Positions 1 to 22,600 of a stretch of DNA of 64,000 nucleotides are shown here, one piece after another. A model generated the notes under the pieces. The model made no database searches. It worked only from the letters and a program-made list of their open reading frames with translations, and was not told the origin of the DNA. A program made the position numbers and the translations under genes. Source of the stretch: Silurus meridionalis (taxonomy: Eukaryota > Chordata > Actinopteri > Siluriformes > Siluridae); the NCBI RefSeq assembly GCF_014805685.1, contig NC_060885.1, positions 13,582,632 to 13,646,631 on the forward strand. The letters are read 5' to 3'. Position 1 is the first letter of the stretch. Each line of letters starts with the position of its first letter.

Positions 1-629
1 AAGCGTTCCCCATCAGTTGTATTTCCACGTTTCACCACTAGAGGGAGATTTACGTAATTACCATTCATGATAAGTTTTCTTTGTGTCATCACTGTGCGTC
101 GCTCTTGACCGATTGCTTAAAAGGCCAGAACACTGAGCAAGCAGCCATCATTCAACATCGCGCAACAAATCCTAAACCCAGTAAAGTTTGATTGTTCTGA
201 ATCCTGTTCCGTGTTTTTACTGACACACTGTGGCGAGTAATTGTAAGGGAGGTAATAGTACCTTCCTTACAATTGGTCCTATGAGACAGATAGTAAACTT
301 CCTAACAGTCCACATATATTATTCCACGATTTAAAATTAATATCTATGACGGAATACGCCACCGATAATTCCTTAATTTGACATTTTAACGTTTACATTA
401 TTATTTTAGCCTTAATTCTACATATACAGTACTGTGGTATAACAGTTTTACATGATGGATGATTTACATGATTTGAACACTAGAGGTCGCAAATGGACTC
501 GGAAAACTCTGTAGAGTTTTTCATAAAGCTTTGTCTCGCCGTTATTATAGCTCAATGTGCTGTGCGCGGTCTCTTCACAGTCTGACTCAGAAATAATTGT
601 CTATGTTTATGTTTTTAGGAACAGGAGCC
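1..629. other. Upstream region and 5' leader of DMAC2L
   Basis: No coding sequence was recognised here on either strand. A plausible splice acceptor (pyrimidine-rich, ending ag at 617-618) sits 11 bases before the DMAC2L start codon. The leader therefore probably has an upstream non-coding exon within or left of this stretch, whose donor I could not fix. In human the neighbouring gene on this side is L2HGDH in head-to-head orientation. No L2HGDH coding sequence was seen on the minus strand, so it would lie outside the window. Confidence 0.5.
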
Positions 630-2556
630 ATGAGAGTCCTAATTGGGGCAGCGCGGTGTATTTTATACACACACTCCCGGTGTGCACCAGCAGGGGGCAG
701 CAGATCGTTCTGGAGCTGGCTTAACGCCGTGTTTAACAAGTAATAATGCACCATTATTCACTGTACAACCAGAGTAACCATTCTCTTTATTCTGATCAAA
801 AATAGTTTATGACTCCATTTTTAACTTATTTTTACAAAGTGAAAACTCTTGTAAAGCAGTGACACACTGGTTAATATACCATAAATGAAGTTTTTAGCCA
901 ATTTTAATCCAAAACAAAAGAATTACACACACTATTATCCAATATATTATATTGATTAATTATAGATTAGTTAATTTTTAATTAATTAAATTGAACGATT
1001 TAATTTGAATGTAAAAAACATGATTCTATATTTGATATGTATTGATTTGATTTATTAATATGTATGTCTTATTGATTTAAAGAAACAAATTGGGCTGGTG
1101 AGGATTTATTGATTTATTTACTTTTTATTCAACAGTTGGCTAATCACTAGAGAAAAGGAATTACTTCGAAAAGTGCTGGTATAGGAAAATAAGTCATTTC
1201 AGGGAGGTGTTGGTGTAACCCAGTCTTGGATTATTTTTGTATAACAGCACACCTCTCATGTTTTTATGATAATGTATTATTAAATCTTCTTTAAAAAAAA
1301 AAAAGAAATAGACATTTCCTTTGTCAGCAGGAGCATACATGCTTCTAGGTAGCAGTAGCTGTTTGAAGTGCTGGTAATAGTACAAATTTTAAATGGCTCA
1401 GGGGAGGAAATTATTATAAGCTATGATAAAAATCCATCTTGACTCACAGAGAGAAGCTGAAAAATATGGTTTGTTGTAAGAGAAGATACATTTTGTAGCC
1501 ATTTCTTGACCTAAATGTTTTGATAATGTGTTTTGCTCCAGAGTTGATTATGAGAGGATTAAGGCAGTTGGTCCAGACCGTGCAGCTACAGAATGGCTCC
1601 TAAGATGTGGAGCCAAAGTTCGTTTCTGTGGTTTCGACCGCTGGCAACATGATTACAATGGGATTCCGACTGGGCCGCTGGGCAGATATCAAATCCAGGC
1701 CATCGATGCCACAGAATCCTGCATCATGTACCAGGGATTCGATTACCTGGGTGAGTGGCACCTTCACACAATAACTGATAAGATACTGTGTATGATCCTG
1801 ATACCGTATCCCTGAACTACAGTTTGCATAATCTTCCTTCTTCTCTTCACTCCTTTTACCATACAAAGTCAAATCCTTTAAATTTATTCATGCGAATTAC
1901 AAAAGTGTTGCAATAAACTATGATTCCAAGTTTAAGGAACACTTTAAACACTTCACATGGTACAGACAGATTTTATAGCTGCTCAAAGGACAATTTTGCA
2001 GCAGCAGCAGCATGGGGAATATAACAGTTGTTAGAAATGGCACTTGGCCACTGGAACAACACTGAACTTTGTGCAACATCACTTGTACTGTGCACCTCAA
2101 AGGCATACAATTCATTGTTAGTAAATAAATAAATAATTGTAAATGTGTGTGTGTAGTTGGTCTGGAGCATGTAGAGGAGATAAAGCTGCGAAAGTGTATA
2201 TACATAGAGGATGCATGTCTGGAGCACTTGTCTAAGATAGAGAAGCTGCAGAACAGCATGAGGACAATGGAGATCGTCTCCTGTGGCAACGTGACAGATA
2301 AAGGCATCATCAGCCTTCATCACCTGAGGTAGGTGAAAACCATGGAGCTGTTTTCATACACTATTCATTTAAAAAAAATCTCAAGGCTCATTGTCAGGTA
2401 CTGTGTGTGTGTTTGTGTTTGTGCACGCTTTCTCTTCTCAGGAACTTGGAGTACTTGTTCCTCAGCGACCTGCCAGGTGTGAACCAGAAACAGAAAACAG
2501 CAAACACACTGCAAACTGCACTACCCAATCTTTCCATAGAACTTGATCTGGATTAG
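630..2556 (+). CDS. dmac2l: DMAC2L (ATP synthase subunit s / factor B), complete, 4 coding exons
   Basis: Coding exons are 630-739, 1542-1750, 2157-2328 and 2442-2556, joined in phase through GT-AG introns, giving 606 nt and 201 aa. The family product is a mitochondrial leucine-rich-repeat-like protein, formerly ATP5S or coupling factor B, linked to the ATP synthase and paralogous to the complex I assembly factor DMAC2. Exon 1 encodes an arginine- and serine-bearing leader without acidic residues, consistent with a mitochondrial presequence, then FWSWLNAVFNK. Diagnostic blocks follow: VGPDRAATEWLLRCGA and YQIQAIDATESCIM in exon 2, GLEHVEEIKL and CGNVTDKGIISLHHLR in exon 3, and YLFLSDLPGV in exon 4. 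Length is close to the human protein (about 200 aa). The start is the first ATG after the leader acceptor and matches the expected N-terminus. Exon 3 is preceded by a short (GT)n run beside its acceptor. The gene converges on CDKL1. Confidence 0.95.
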
Positions 2557-2700
2557 TCAATCAAAGGTTTTATGTTTTTGCATCCTCGACTGGCAAAACA
2601 GATGAGCTGGGATATGATAGTTACAGAAACTCTGTGATTAAACTTGAACTGATGTATGAAGTGTAACATTAAAGAAACAAAGTTTATATTAAATATGGAC
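2557..2700 (+). other. dmac2l: DMAC2L 3' UTR with ATTAAA signal
   Basis: Untranslated sequence follows the TAG stop. An ATTAAA hexamer at 2668-2673 is the first good poly(A) signal, so cleavage is expected at about 2685-2700. This predicts a short 3' UTR of roughly 140 nt. The cleavage site is inferred from the hexamer only. Confidence 0.55.
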
Positions 2701-3640
2701 TACCAATCATAACCCTATGAAAATGCTTTAATTGAATATTTGTGTTTGCATTATAATTAGTTCCACTTACTTTCCATGAAATTTCATTCCGCCTCATTTA
2801 TATAACAATTTAATAGTCACAAAGCAGCTCGAGAAAGATCTACATACAGATTTAGATCCCTAATATGCAAACCAGAGCATACAGTGGCAATTATACTGGA
2901 TTTCACTAATACTTTTAAGCACTAAATGCTCACAGCTACGCTCAACTTAGGGTTAATCATCACTTTAAACAAGCAGCTATTGGTGAGCTTGTATACTTTA
3001 CTATGAATATTTAAGTTAAACTTCTGATCAGATGATCATTTCAACATGAGAAATAGTGATTTACTTTCTTACAGAATATGTATGATGTGTTTGGGTCAGT
3101 TAGGGAGGAGTCATAAGACAAAGCATATATATTATATTTTATATGCGATATTGTAACAGGTGTAAGTTAGACCTTCAGTGAGCAGGAGTTATTATACATA
3201 ACAGTGCAAAAGTTTGCATACCCTTGGAGCAGTTCATTCTAGTGTGGTGTATGTTTAGTAAAATATTCAACATGATCACAAAGAAACAGCATTAATAAAT
3301 ATTCATTATTAAATTGTAAAAATAATGTATAAGTAAATAATTATTAGGTACTGACAGCTCAAGCCCCCATCCTCAGTTCAGAATGTAATGTAAATATTCT
3401 TTTTGGTACTATGACTGTACAACTTTTTGGATGCTCAGAGTTGTAAAATTCCCCAGATGTGTATCTGTAAGTAATCTACCAGATGTTGTGCACAGCATTC
3501 TTCAGATCAGGTCTTCTTTCTTCTTTTTAAATCTTGGTTTTGACTTGTATTAATGCACAGGTTTTTGTGTTGTATGTAAAACAGAGATGTTTTGTAAAGG
3601 TCAGTGACCAGTCATCATAAGAGTATGTTTAATTTCTGAA
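2700..3640. other. Convergent intergenic spacer, DMAC2L to CDKL1
   Basis: The stretch is AT-rich with no recognisable coding sequence. Near 3200-3225 a phrase of the form gtgcaaaagtttgcataccc resembles termini of fish Tc1/mariner-type non-autonomous elements. No convincing partner terminus was found, so this is only a possible relic. Both flanking genes are transcribed towards this spacer. Confidence 0.4.
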
Positions 3641-4410
3641 AGCTCTTTATTAAATCACATACAAAAAAAATACAGTAATTTCGTGTTCCCATATTTACTC
3701 CCCTACTGAGCCTGTCTTATTGAAGAAAAAAAACAGCATGTTAATGTTAAGAGTTCTTTACAGGTAAAGAAAAGTGCGTAGGAAGGTGAATAACAAATTA
3801 AGTATGAGGGCTGGGGTATGGGCTTGTGTCTTTAGCGGTTTGGCATTGGGTGCAAGTCAATGGCCAGAAGATGATTAGCACCACTTTCAAGGCAACAATA
3901 ATATAATGAAATCTTTTAAATGTTTAAGGCTCTAATAAAAGCCACCATAAACACGTTATACTTTTTTTTTTTTTTTTAAGTCACATGATTTATAAATGCG
4001 ATTCACTTCAAAATCAACACTCAGAACTTAAGAGTCATAAGATTAGTAGACGGAATGCTTTTTAAAAAATTATTATTCCTCTCTCACATTAAGTTAAAAG
4101 GTCCAAGATTAACAATACAAAGAGACAGAAAATGTAAGTATACAAAAAAGAAATAAAACGCCAATAAAGGAACTGTTTGATTCCTGTACTTAGTTTTATT
4201 CTAATTACCTCTAGAGCAGTAATCCTCTCACAAGACAAGGTCATTAGCTTTCTTACAGATATAAGACTATCAGTTTGTTTTGTCTGTCACATCATGCAGC
4301 ACTTTGGCAAACAGAAAGGCAGTGTCACACTGAGATTAGTGTGTGTACATGCAGAGCAGGGCTCTTTGTCAAGTCACACCAAGTACAGAATGTCTGGTGA
4401 GTCGAATGCA

Positions 4411-4444
<34 letters not shown>

Positions 4445-4675
4445 GCAGTCACTTGACTGACAGTACAGCTGAAGAGGAGCGGTAGAGATTTTCTTTCTAC
4501 AAAAAAAAACAAAGACACTTGACTGGAGAACCGAGCATCACCATCTCATCGGCCTCTGTTCCTCAGCAAGATGCAAGGTAGATGAGTCTACGTGACACCA
4601 TCAAAAAAAAAAAAGTGTACTAATGTGTTTTGGGGCAGATTTGGGAGTGTGTAAAGTGTATTCCAGCACAAAGGA
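3640..4675 (-). other. cdkl1: CDKL1 3' UTR (extent uncertain)
   Basis: This follows the CDKL1 stop codon on the minus strand. Minus-strand AATAAA hexamers (plus-strand tttatt) occur near 4193-4198 and at 3646-3651. The transcript could therefore end at about 4170 or 3630. The UTR contains a poly(A)/(TA)n tract at 4411-4444. No open reading frame of interest was seen. Confidence 0.5.
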
Positions 4676-16019
<11,344 letters not shown>

Positions 16020-16562
16020 CTGGAAAAACATTAACCTCACTAAATGAAAGCTTTACATGCATGGCTGGGTTTATTTTGGAGTTAGACCCCAGTGATTAAA
16101 AAGAAATACGACGAAGAGAAGAATAATTCCCTGCAGGATTTTATATATACACATTATATATTATTATAGCAATATTTACTATTTTTGTTATTGATATGAT
16201 GATATAAGCACAGCCTCCCAATGGGAAAACATCAGTCCATCATTATGCAACATTTCTAAAACGCTATCATTCTGTATTTTTTTTTTTCCAAGAGAAACAA
16301 ATCCTCTTTGTGGTGAATTGAAACAGCTTTGCACTTCTCACACTGATATGATACTCAGCTCGGGTTTATGGAGCAGATCACAGGCTGTTTCAACATCAGT
16401 TCCCGACACTGGAGGATGCAATGTGCATGCGCTAAATGTGTTCCGAGCTCTAAATGTGTAATAAATCAACATTTAATGTACAATTCTGAATTTAACACAA
16501 GTCCATGGAAAGAAAAGATGTTATAATTAAAAAGAGCAATAATGTGATGGCCGCTTGCTTAC

Positions 16563-16633
16563 CTTACTGCTCTTAAATGCTCCAAACTGCGCCGTGCAGG
16601 TGGTGGTGTGGGGCAGTAGGAGATCAGTGCCCG

Positions 16634-16667
<34 letters not shown>

Positions 16668-16760
16668 GCCTGTGGGAGTGTGTAGGGGTGTGTGAGGTGG
16701 CCTGAAAGAGCTGGGCATTTACATGCGCCTCGGTCCCCATAGGAACAAAACACAGGCTCC
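16563..16760 (-). promoter_or_regulatory. cdkl1: CDKL1 non-coding first exon and promoter region
   Basis: A strong minus-strand donor (agtaag|gtaagc) sits at 16563/16562, in the right place for a non-coding first exon spliced to 16019. The exon's 5' end is not defined. A (GT)n run at about 16638-16663 lies within or beside it. No TATA box was obvious. Exon existence is inferred from the splice pair only. Confidence 0.5.
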
Positions 16761-16769
16761 ACCTTCTCA

Positions 16770-18050
16770 CAGCAGAGTGAATGTGCACAGCGACAACAAG
16801 CTCCAAACCCGAGGACTTCACTCTCACATGAACAAAACCTGACACTGCTCCATCACACCCTTTTCACTCACATGGACACATTTATATAAATTAAACCAGG
16901 ATTCTTCGGGACATTCATGAAAATTATGGAAAAAAGTATGGACACAATTTTTTTCCCCCTCTCTAAAACAGTTTTCATAAGTATTGGCACCCCACTCTAC
17001 CCTGGAGAGAAAAGCAGGCAAGCACTGAGTCTCTGCAGTGTTAAAGACACTTGGATCATGAAGCATATCTAAAACCCAATTATTTTCACAGGTCTTTAGT
17101 ACAGATCACAGACTGAGATGGCGATTTCCTACATTACTGGATTGCGTATTTATTTAAATAACTGGATCTGGACTGAAAGGGGAAAAAAGTCAGACAGTGC
17201 TTATAAATGTCATAAAACCTCTGGACCACTTAACAAAAACTGGATCCATAGCATCAGCAACACACCTACATGATCATCAATGGGTATGGCAGCGCTACAT
17301 GAGTTTCATTTTTTGCAAATAATTGTGCAAGGTACCAAATTTTATTTTTAAGAACTTGTATCTTAGGTACAGATGTGGAAAAAAGATTTTTATGATTGTA
17401 ATTTTTGAACAAATCTGAGAAATTAAATGCAAAAGCATTTTTAATAGATATTCCTTATAATAATTTTTAATATAATTTTTTCCTCCATTTTATTGAAAGT
17501 TGCCTGATAGTCTAGTTTACTCCATATTTTTCCTGCTAAACATACAGCAATTTAAAGAGTAAAAGTACTGCCAATGAACTGAAACCTACACAAGCACACC
17601 TCCACTGACGTATAAACTAGACGTCATGCTTCATGTTTTAATTATACTGGAATTACATGGGCTTTGACCACAGAGAAAGATTAGCTGTTAATTAGCTGAT
17701 TAGTTGGCTCAGGTGTGGTACAGAAAAAGAACAAAACATGCTGGACAGGGGGACTCCAGCGTTACGCCAGTGGCTCCACAACAGGTTTCAAACTACAAGT
17801 GCAGAAAACCCAGTCAGCTGTGTAGTGCTGCAGTGCTGCAAGAGGAGAGTGTGAAAACACACATTCAGAGATCCCTGCTGATGGACACGTCACGAGGAAG
17901 AGCACAAATCAATCACACATGCTTCCCGTTATTTACTTTCAGACAATTCTGCTTCACAGTCAACAACCAGCAAACACACATACCAAAGCTATTGGTTCTT
18001 TGACAGCTTACACAAAAACCAAGAGACACAGTTTGTTAAAACTTTTTTTT
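16770..18050. other. Intergenic spacer, CDKL1 to MAP4K5
   Basis: About 1.3 kb lies between the CDKL1 upstream exon and the predicted MAP4K5 transcript end. I saw no exon, RNA gene or clear mobile element. The open frame at 17704-18003 has no recognisable similarity. Confidence 0.55.
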
Positions 18051-18051
18051 T

Positions 18052-18929
18052 TTTATTACAAAAAAAAGCATACATTAGAACTGAAGCCATGGAAATACTC
18101 CGCAAGTCATAAAAACCTAGCATCTCCCATATTTTGTCATTCTTAAATACAAAAAACATTAATGTACAAAAGTGCTTACATGGTGCAAATATTGAATAAA
18201 AGCTACAATTAAAAGAATACCATTTTACATCATAACTGTTCTAAAATGTAACCAAGCAGGAGAGTATTATTATTTAATTACAAAGCAGTAAAATAAAGAT
18301 GCAGCTGTACGGAGTCCTGCTCTGTTAAGGAAGCGAGCATTTGCAGGTGTGCTCTCGAAAAACACTGCATTTAAACTACATCACATGACCACAGCTCAAT
18401 AATTTACACTTTAAATAGCCAACGGCAATATGTCCTTTGTTCGATTTCTTGCTTACTCCAAGCCTGCTAAATACTCCCAAAAGGTGATCTTAATTTTAAA
18501 GTCTGGTTTGAAGATATGTTAGTTGCATACTGATTAAGTCACACAGGACAGCCTGTTTCTCAAAGAATTTATAAAGCAGGCCTGACGGTTCCCTTTAAAA
18601 GGCACTTTTAAAGCAGTCTTGCTGTTTGGTTAATATTTCTTCAGACATTTCAGATGTTAAATACATTTGCTGGAATCATGCTGCCACTTTTGATCTGATT
18701 CTAAAATGAGCCATTAGCTGGTGACAGAAAGATGCACAGAGTAGACCAGCTTGAAGGTCCATTAAGGTAATTAAGGCACCATCTGAAGCCTCTGGCTCAC
18801 TTTTCTGTCTTCAAGCCATTGCTTCAAAAAGCAGCATACTGAGAGAGAAAGAGTTCACTGCCAGACAGCTCTGAATCCACAATGCCAGAGCAGTGACTAG
18901 GTGAGGGAGCCGTATCAGCAGGAATCAGC
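18052..18929 (-). terminator. map4k5: MAP4K5 3' UTR and poly(A) signal
   Basis: A minus-strand AATAAA (plus tttatt, 18052-18057) lies about 880 nt past the stop codon and is followed by an A-rich transcript end. It is the best candidate for the polyadenylation signal. No coding potential was seen in between. Confidence 0.5.
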
Positions 18930-19589
18930 CTAGTAACTGTTCTCATGGCCTGCCAGGATGTAAAGGTTGCTGAGAGCCGTCGGGTTATCAGTGGGCCTGC
19001 TCTCCAAAACCACCACCCTAAAAACACAACACACATTACATCTCAGAACATTAAAAACGAAAGAGAAACAAAGAGGAAAAACGGCGCTGAAGCTGCGAAT
19101 CTTTGAATTTAATAAGGAAAGATTTGCATGCAGCAGGACTTGCAGAGACAAAAGACACAGTATGACACAAGACTGGTCATGTCCTCAGCAGAAAGAGAGA
19201 TGAGAGGGGGAGGCAGCGGGCACAGGGCATCAGATGAAATTACAGCACACAGACACACCAGCCTGGCACTGCCCGTGTCACAGTGAATAAAACATAGAGT
19301 ATAGGCATAGAGACGCGTGCGTGCAAGTGCATATGTGTGTGAAGTATGGAAGGACTGGGGTTTGTGAGAAGAGTCAATCACACTATATTCAATGAGAAGG
19401 AGAACTAACAGAACACTGCATCTCTTTAATTGATACTTCTGCAGTGTGTGATATATACATTTCTTTTTAGGATGGATGCTGTAAGAGCAGAGCTCATTTC
19501 TTCCCAAGACAAAGGCCAGAGACTGGGGGCCGAGGCCAATGCACCTGTTTCACAATGGATGAGTGCAACCTCTGAGTCATAGGGGGAGA

Positions 19590-19628
<39 letters not shown>

Positions 19629-22600
19629 CACGTGTAACTGACACCGTCACCTCCCATACTGTACTCTTACAATGACGTTGTTCTTCCAGAAAGTGAGGCT
19701 GTTTGGGCTTGATAAGTGACAATGCTGTATCCTCTCACTTTTCACAAACTTCACAGATCGATTAACACCCTAGATCATGATTAGCAACACCTGTATACCT
19801 ACACATTCAGTAAGCTTTCTAATCAGCCAATTGCATGGCGGTAATGCAAAAGCTTAAAATCACACAGGCCTTATTTTATATTCACATCAATCATAAAAAT
19901 TGGGAAGAAATTATTTCTGTGACTGTGAGTGGAGCTTCTGCAGGCAAAAATGCCATGTTGATGAGTGAGGTCAGAGAACAATGGCCAGACTGTTTCAAAC
20001 TGACAGGAAGGCAGTTCAAGGCCCCATACAAGTAGGTGTTTAGCCCATATAAGCACTGTTGCTGTCCATGTCAATCCCTACATGGCCACAACTTTCCATT
20101 TTACAATGGAAATTTCCAGCATGATGATGTGCCATGCTATAAAATGCAAGTCATCATTAATGGGTTCGATGAACATGACAATGATTTCAGTAAACTTTAA
20201 TGACCTCCCCAGTGGGCAGATTTGGGTCCCCTGAGTCACCTTTGGGAATTGATAGCACAGGAGATTCACAGCATGAATGTGCAAGTAGCTGACAAATCTG
20301 CAGCAATTATGTGATGCAGTCATGTCAACATGGACTAAAAGTGAAAGGAAGTATTCGAACGCCAGATACGTGCCGAAAAGAAAAGCAGCAAATAAAATGA
20401 AGCTGATCTGAAAGCAAAGCAGGAATGGGGGGCTCCTATCCAGTTTGGTGTATGTCATATATTAATCTTTTTTATTTTTACCTTTCTAGAACTATTAATT
20501 AATTCTGCAAACCCTTATAAGCCTGTCTAACAATGATTTTGATTTACTGACATCTCCATTTACACTGCAACATGCTCACACCCACACACATGGAAACTTG
20601 GGCACTAAGGGAAGTCACTGGCGCTCTGAGGATGCTAGGGGAACGAGATGGAAGGTGATGGTATGTTTTCAGGTGAAGAGGAAATTAAGAGAGAAATATG
20701 ACACACCCATTCATACAGCGTTCTCAGCTTTGAGTGCAAGACAAATCAACAGTGAAAAAGAAACCACGAGATGTAACGAATGACAAAACTAGAAATCTCA
20801 CCTGTCCGATCCAAGTAGTCGGAACACTCTGCTCGGGTCACAAATCTCCTGTGTTACCTGCAGGCACATGCAAAATGCATTAATGCACAAATGAAGCACA
20901 AAAATATTAATTGAGTGGTGACTGTGGATGAATTTTAGCTAAAATACCCAAATAGAAGTAAATAGGCTCTGACCAAAACGACGTTGTTTTCGTTTTTTTA
21001 ATCTACCTAGGCTCTCTTCCTGTCATCACATTAAATCTTTAGATTCTAAGAATTACTCACAAACACACACACACGACAATTATGCCGACACACGCTGATC
21101 ATACCTGTAGGTAGTCCTTCCCAAAACACTACCATAACCAAATAATTGTATATGATGTTCTTGTTTGCTGAAGTATTATATTTTTCCTTTGCTTAAACTT
21201 TGAAGGGGTCAAACCTAAACCTTCTGCAGCAAGACAACAACCCTGTGAACACATGGTAGGTCAAGTTTGCATTTTAAGCACACTAATGGTCTGAAAAAAC
21301 CCTGACATCAAACTCCTATAAACATCTTTGGAATTAAATTGAATGCTGACTGCACCACAGACCTCCTCACTTGAGGACACCACAGTCCCACTCCAAAATC
21401 TAGTGGAATGGAAGAGTGAATTATTTTAAACAAAAAGGAGGACTAGATCTGAAATATGATACACAAAAATGCAGATATGGTGAGTGAGGTGTCCATATCA
21501 TGCAAAAATAAATATTGGGAGCAATTATTTTTTAATTGTGCATATATATGCTTAGCGGTCAAATCTAATTAGAAAGCAAATACAGGCTTAGGCAGACAAC
21601 AGCAGAGACTTTATTTAGCCTGCTGCCCACCTTTGAGTAAACCACTAACATCTAGCAAAAAATTCTCACTCACCTTTGCATATAAGCCTGACTGAAAAAA
21701 AATTTATAGTTTTAATCTATTATGTATTTTGTATAAAGTCTCATTTATTTTAAACAAATTGTTCAGTGCAAAGAAAAAGGAAATTTGACTCAAGTGTCCT
21801 ATAGTTACAACAGCCAAGTGCAGCACTCCATCATGATGGAGTAATCCCCCTCCATCCTTCTCATGCAAGCACAGGCAATTAGAGCAGGTGACAGTGGTGG
21901 TGTAACACCTGTCAGGATAATACTATAGACTGCTATTCTCTCTCCCTCTTACATACACACATGCAGTCAAGTGCACAGACTGGAACCCTGAGGGTGCTGA
22001 TGGCCTTTCAGCAGGGTCATACAAGACAAAAACAGCTGAATAATTTAATCGCTCTCTTTGAGCAGCTGCTACTTTCTGATTGGACATCAATTTTACATTA
22101 CCTTTCACAATGTCTTCTAGGAAACACAGACTTTCATATTCACTCACTCACTCGCCGAATCAAACACACGCACAGGGTATTAGTTTTCATAAAGAGTGCT
22201 TCACCTTCTGGTGATCTCCGGCCATTTATTGTTTGAATGATGCTGATCAGGTGAACTCGATCACACGCAGGGTGACATACTGACACTCAACTAACCACAG
22301 CCACATACCCGAACATACCATTAAAACAGATGCTGCTTAAACAATTCAGATAGGTATGACATGATCTTTTTGCAGTTCATGCCATATCTGCACAGTGTTT
22401 ATTTGCCAGTTTATCAGTTTACACTTAGTGCTTTGTGCATGGTAGCATAAGTCTATACAGCAATAAAAACAACCACTATTGCACCAGCTGATTATAACTA
22501 GCAAACAAGTTGATGGTATTAGATGATTTATATACAATGATTTTGGAGACACCCCATACCTCATTAGATTTGAAGCTCTTCCCCTGCATGCCGTGTTTCC

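Noticed and set aside
1600..2323. Minus-strand frames opposite DMAC2L exons
   Set aside because: They are shadows of real exons on the other strand and of intron sequence, with no recognisable similarity.
17704..18003. 99-residue plus-strand frame between CDKL1 and MAP4K5
   Set aside because: No similarity, no splice context and ordinary intergenic composition; chance frame.
20078..20458. 126-residue minus-strand open frame
   Set aside because: It is antisense to a decayed Tc1-like transposon and has no recognised domain.
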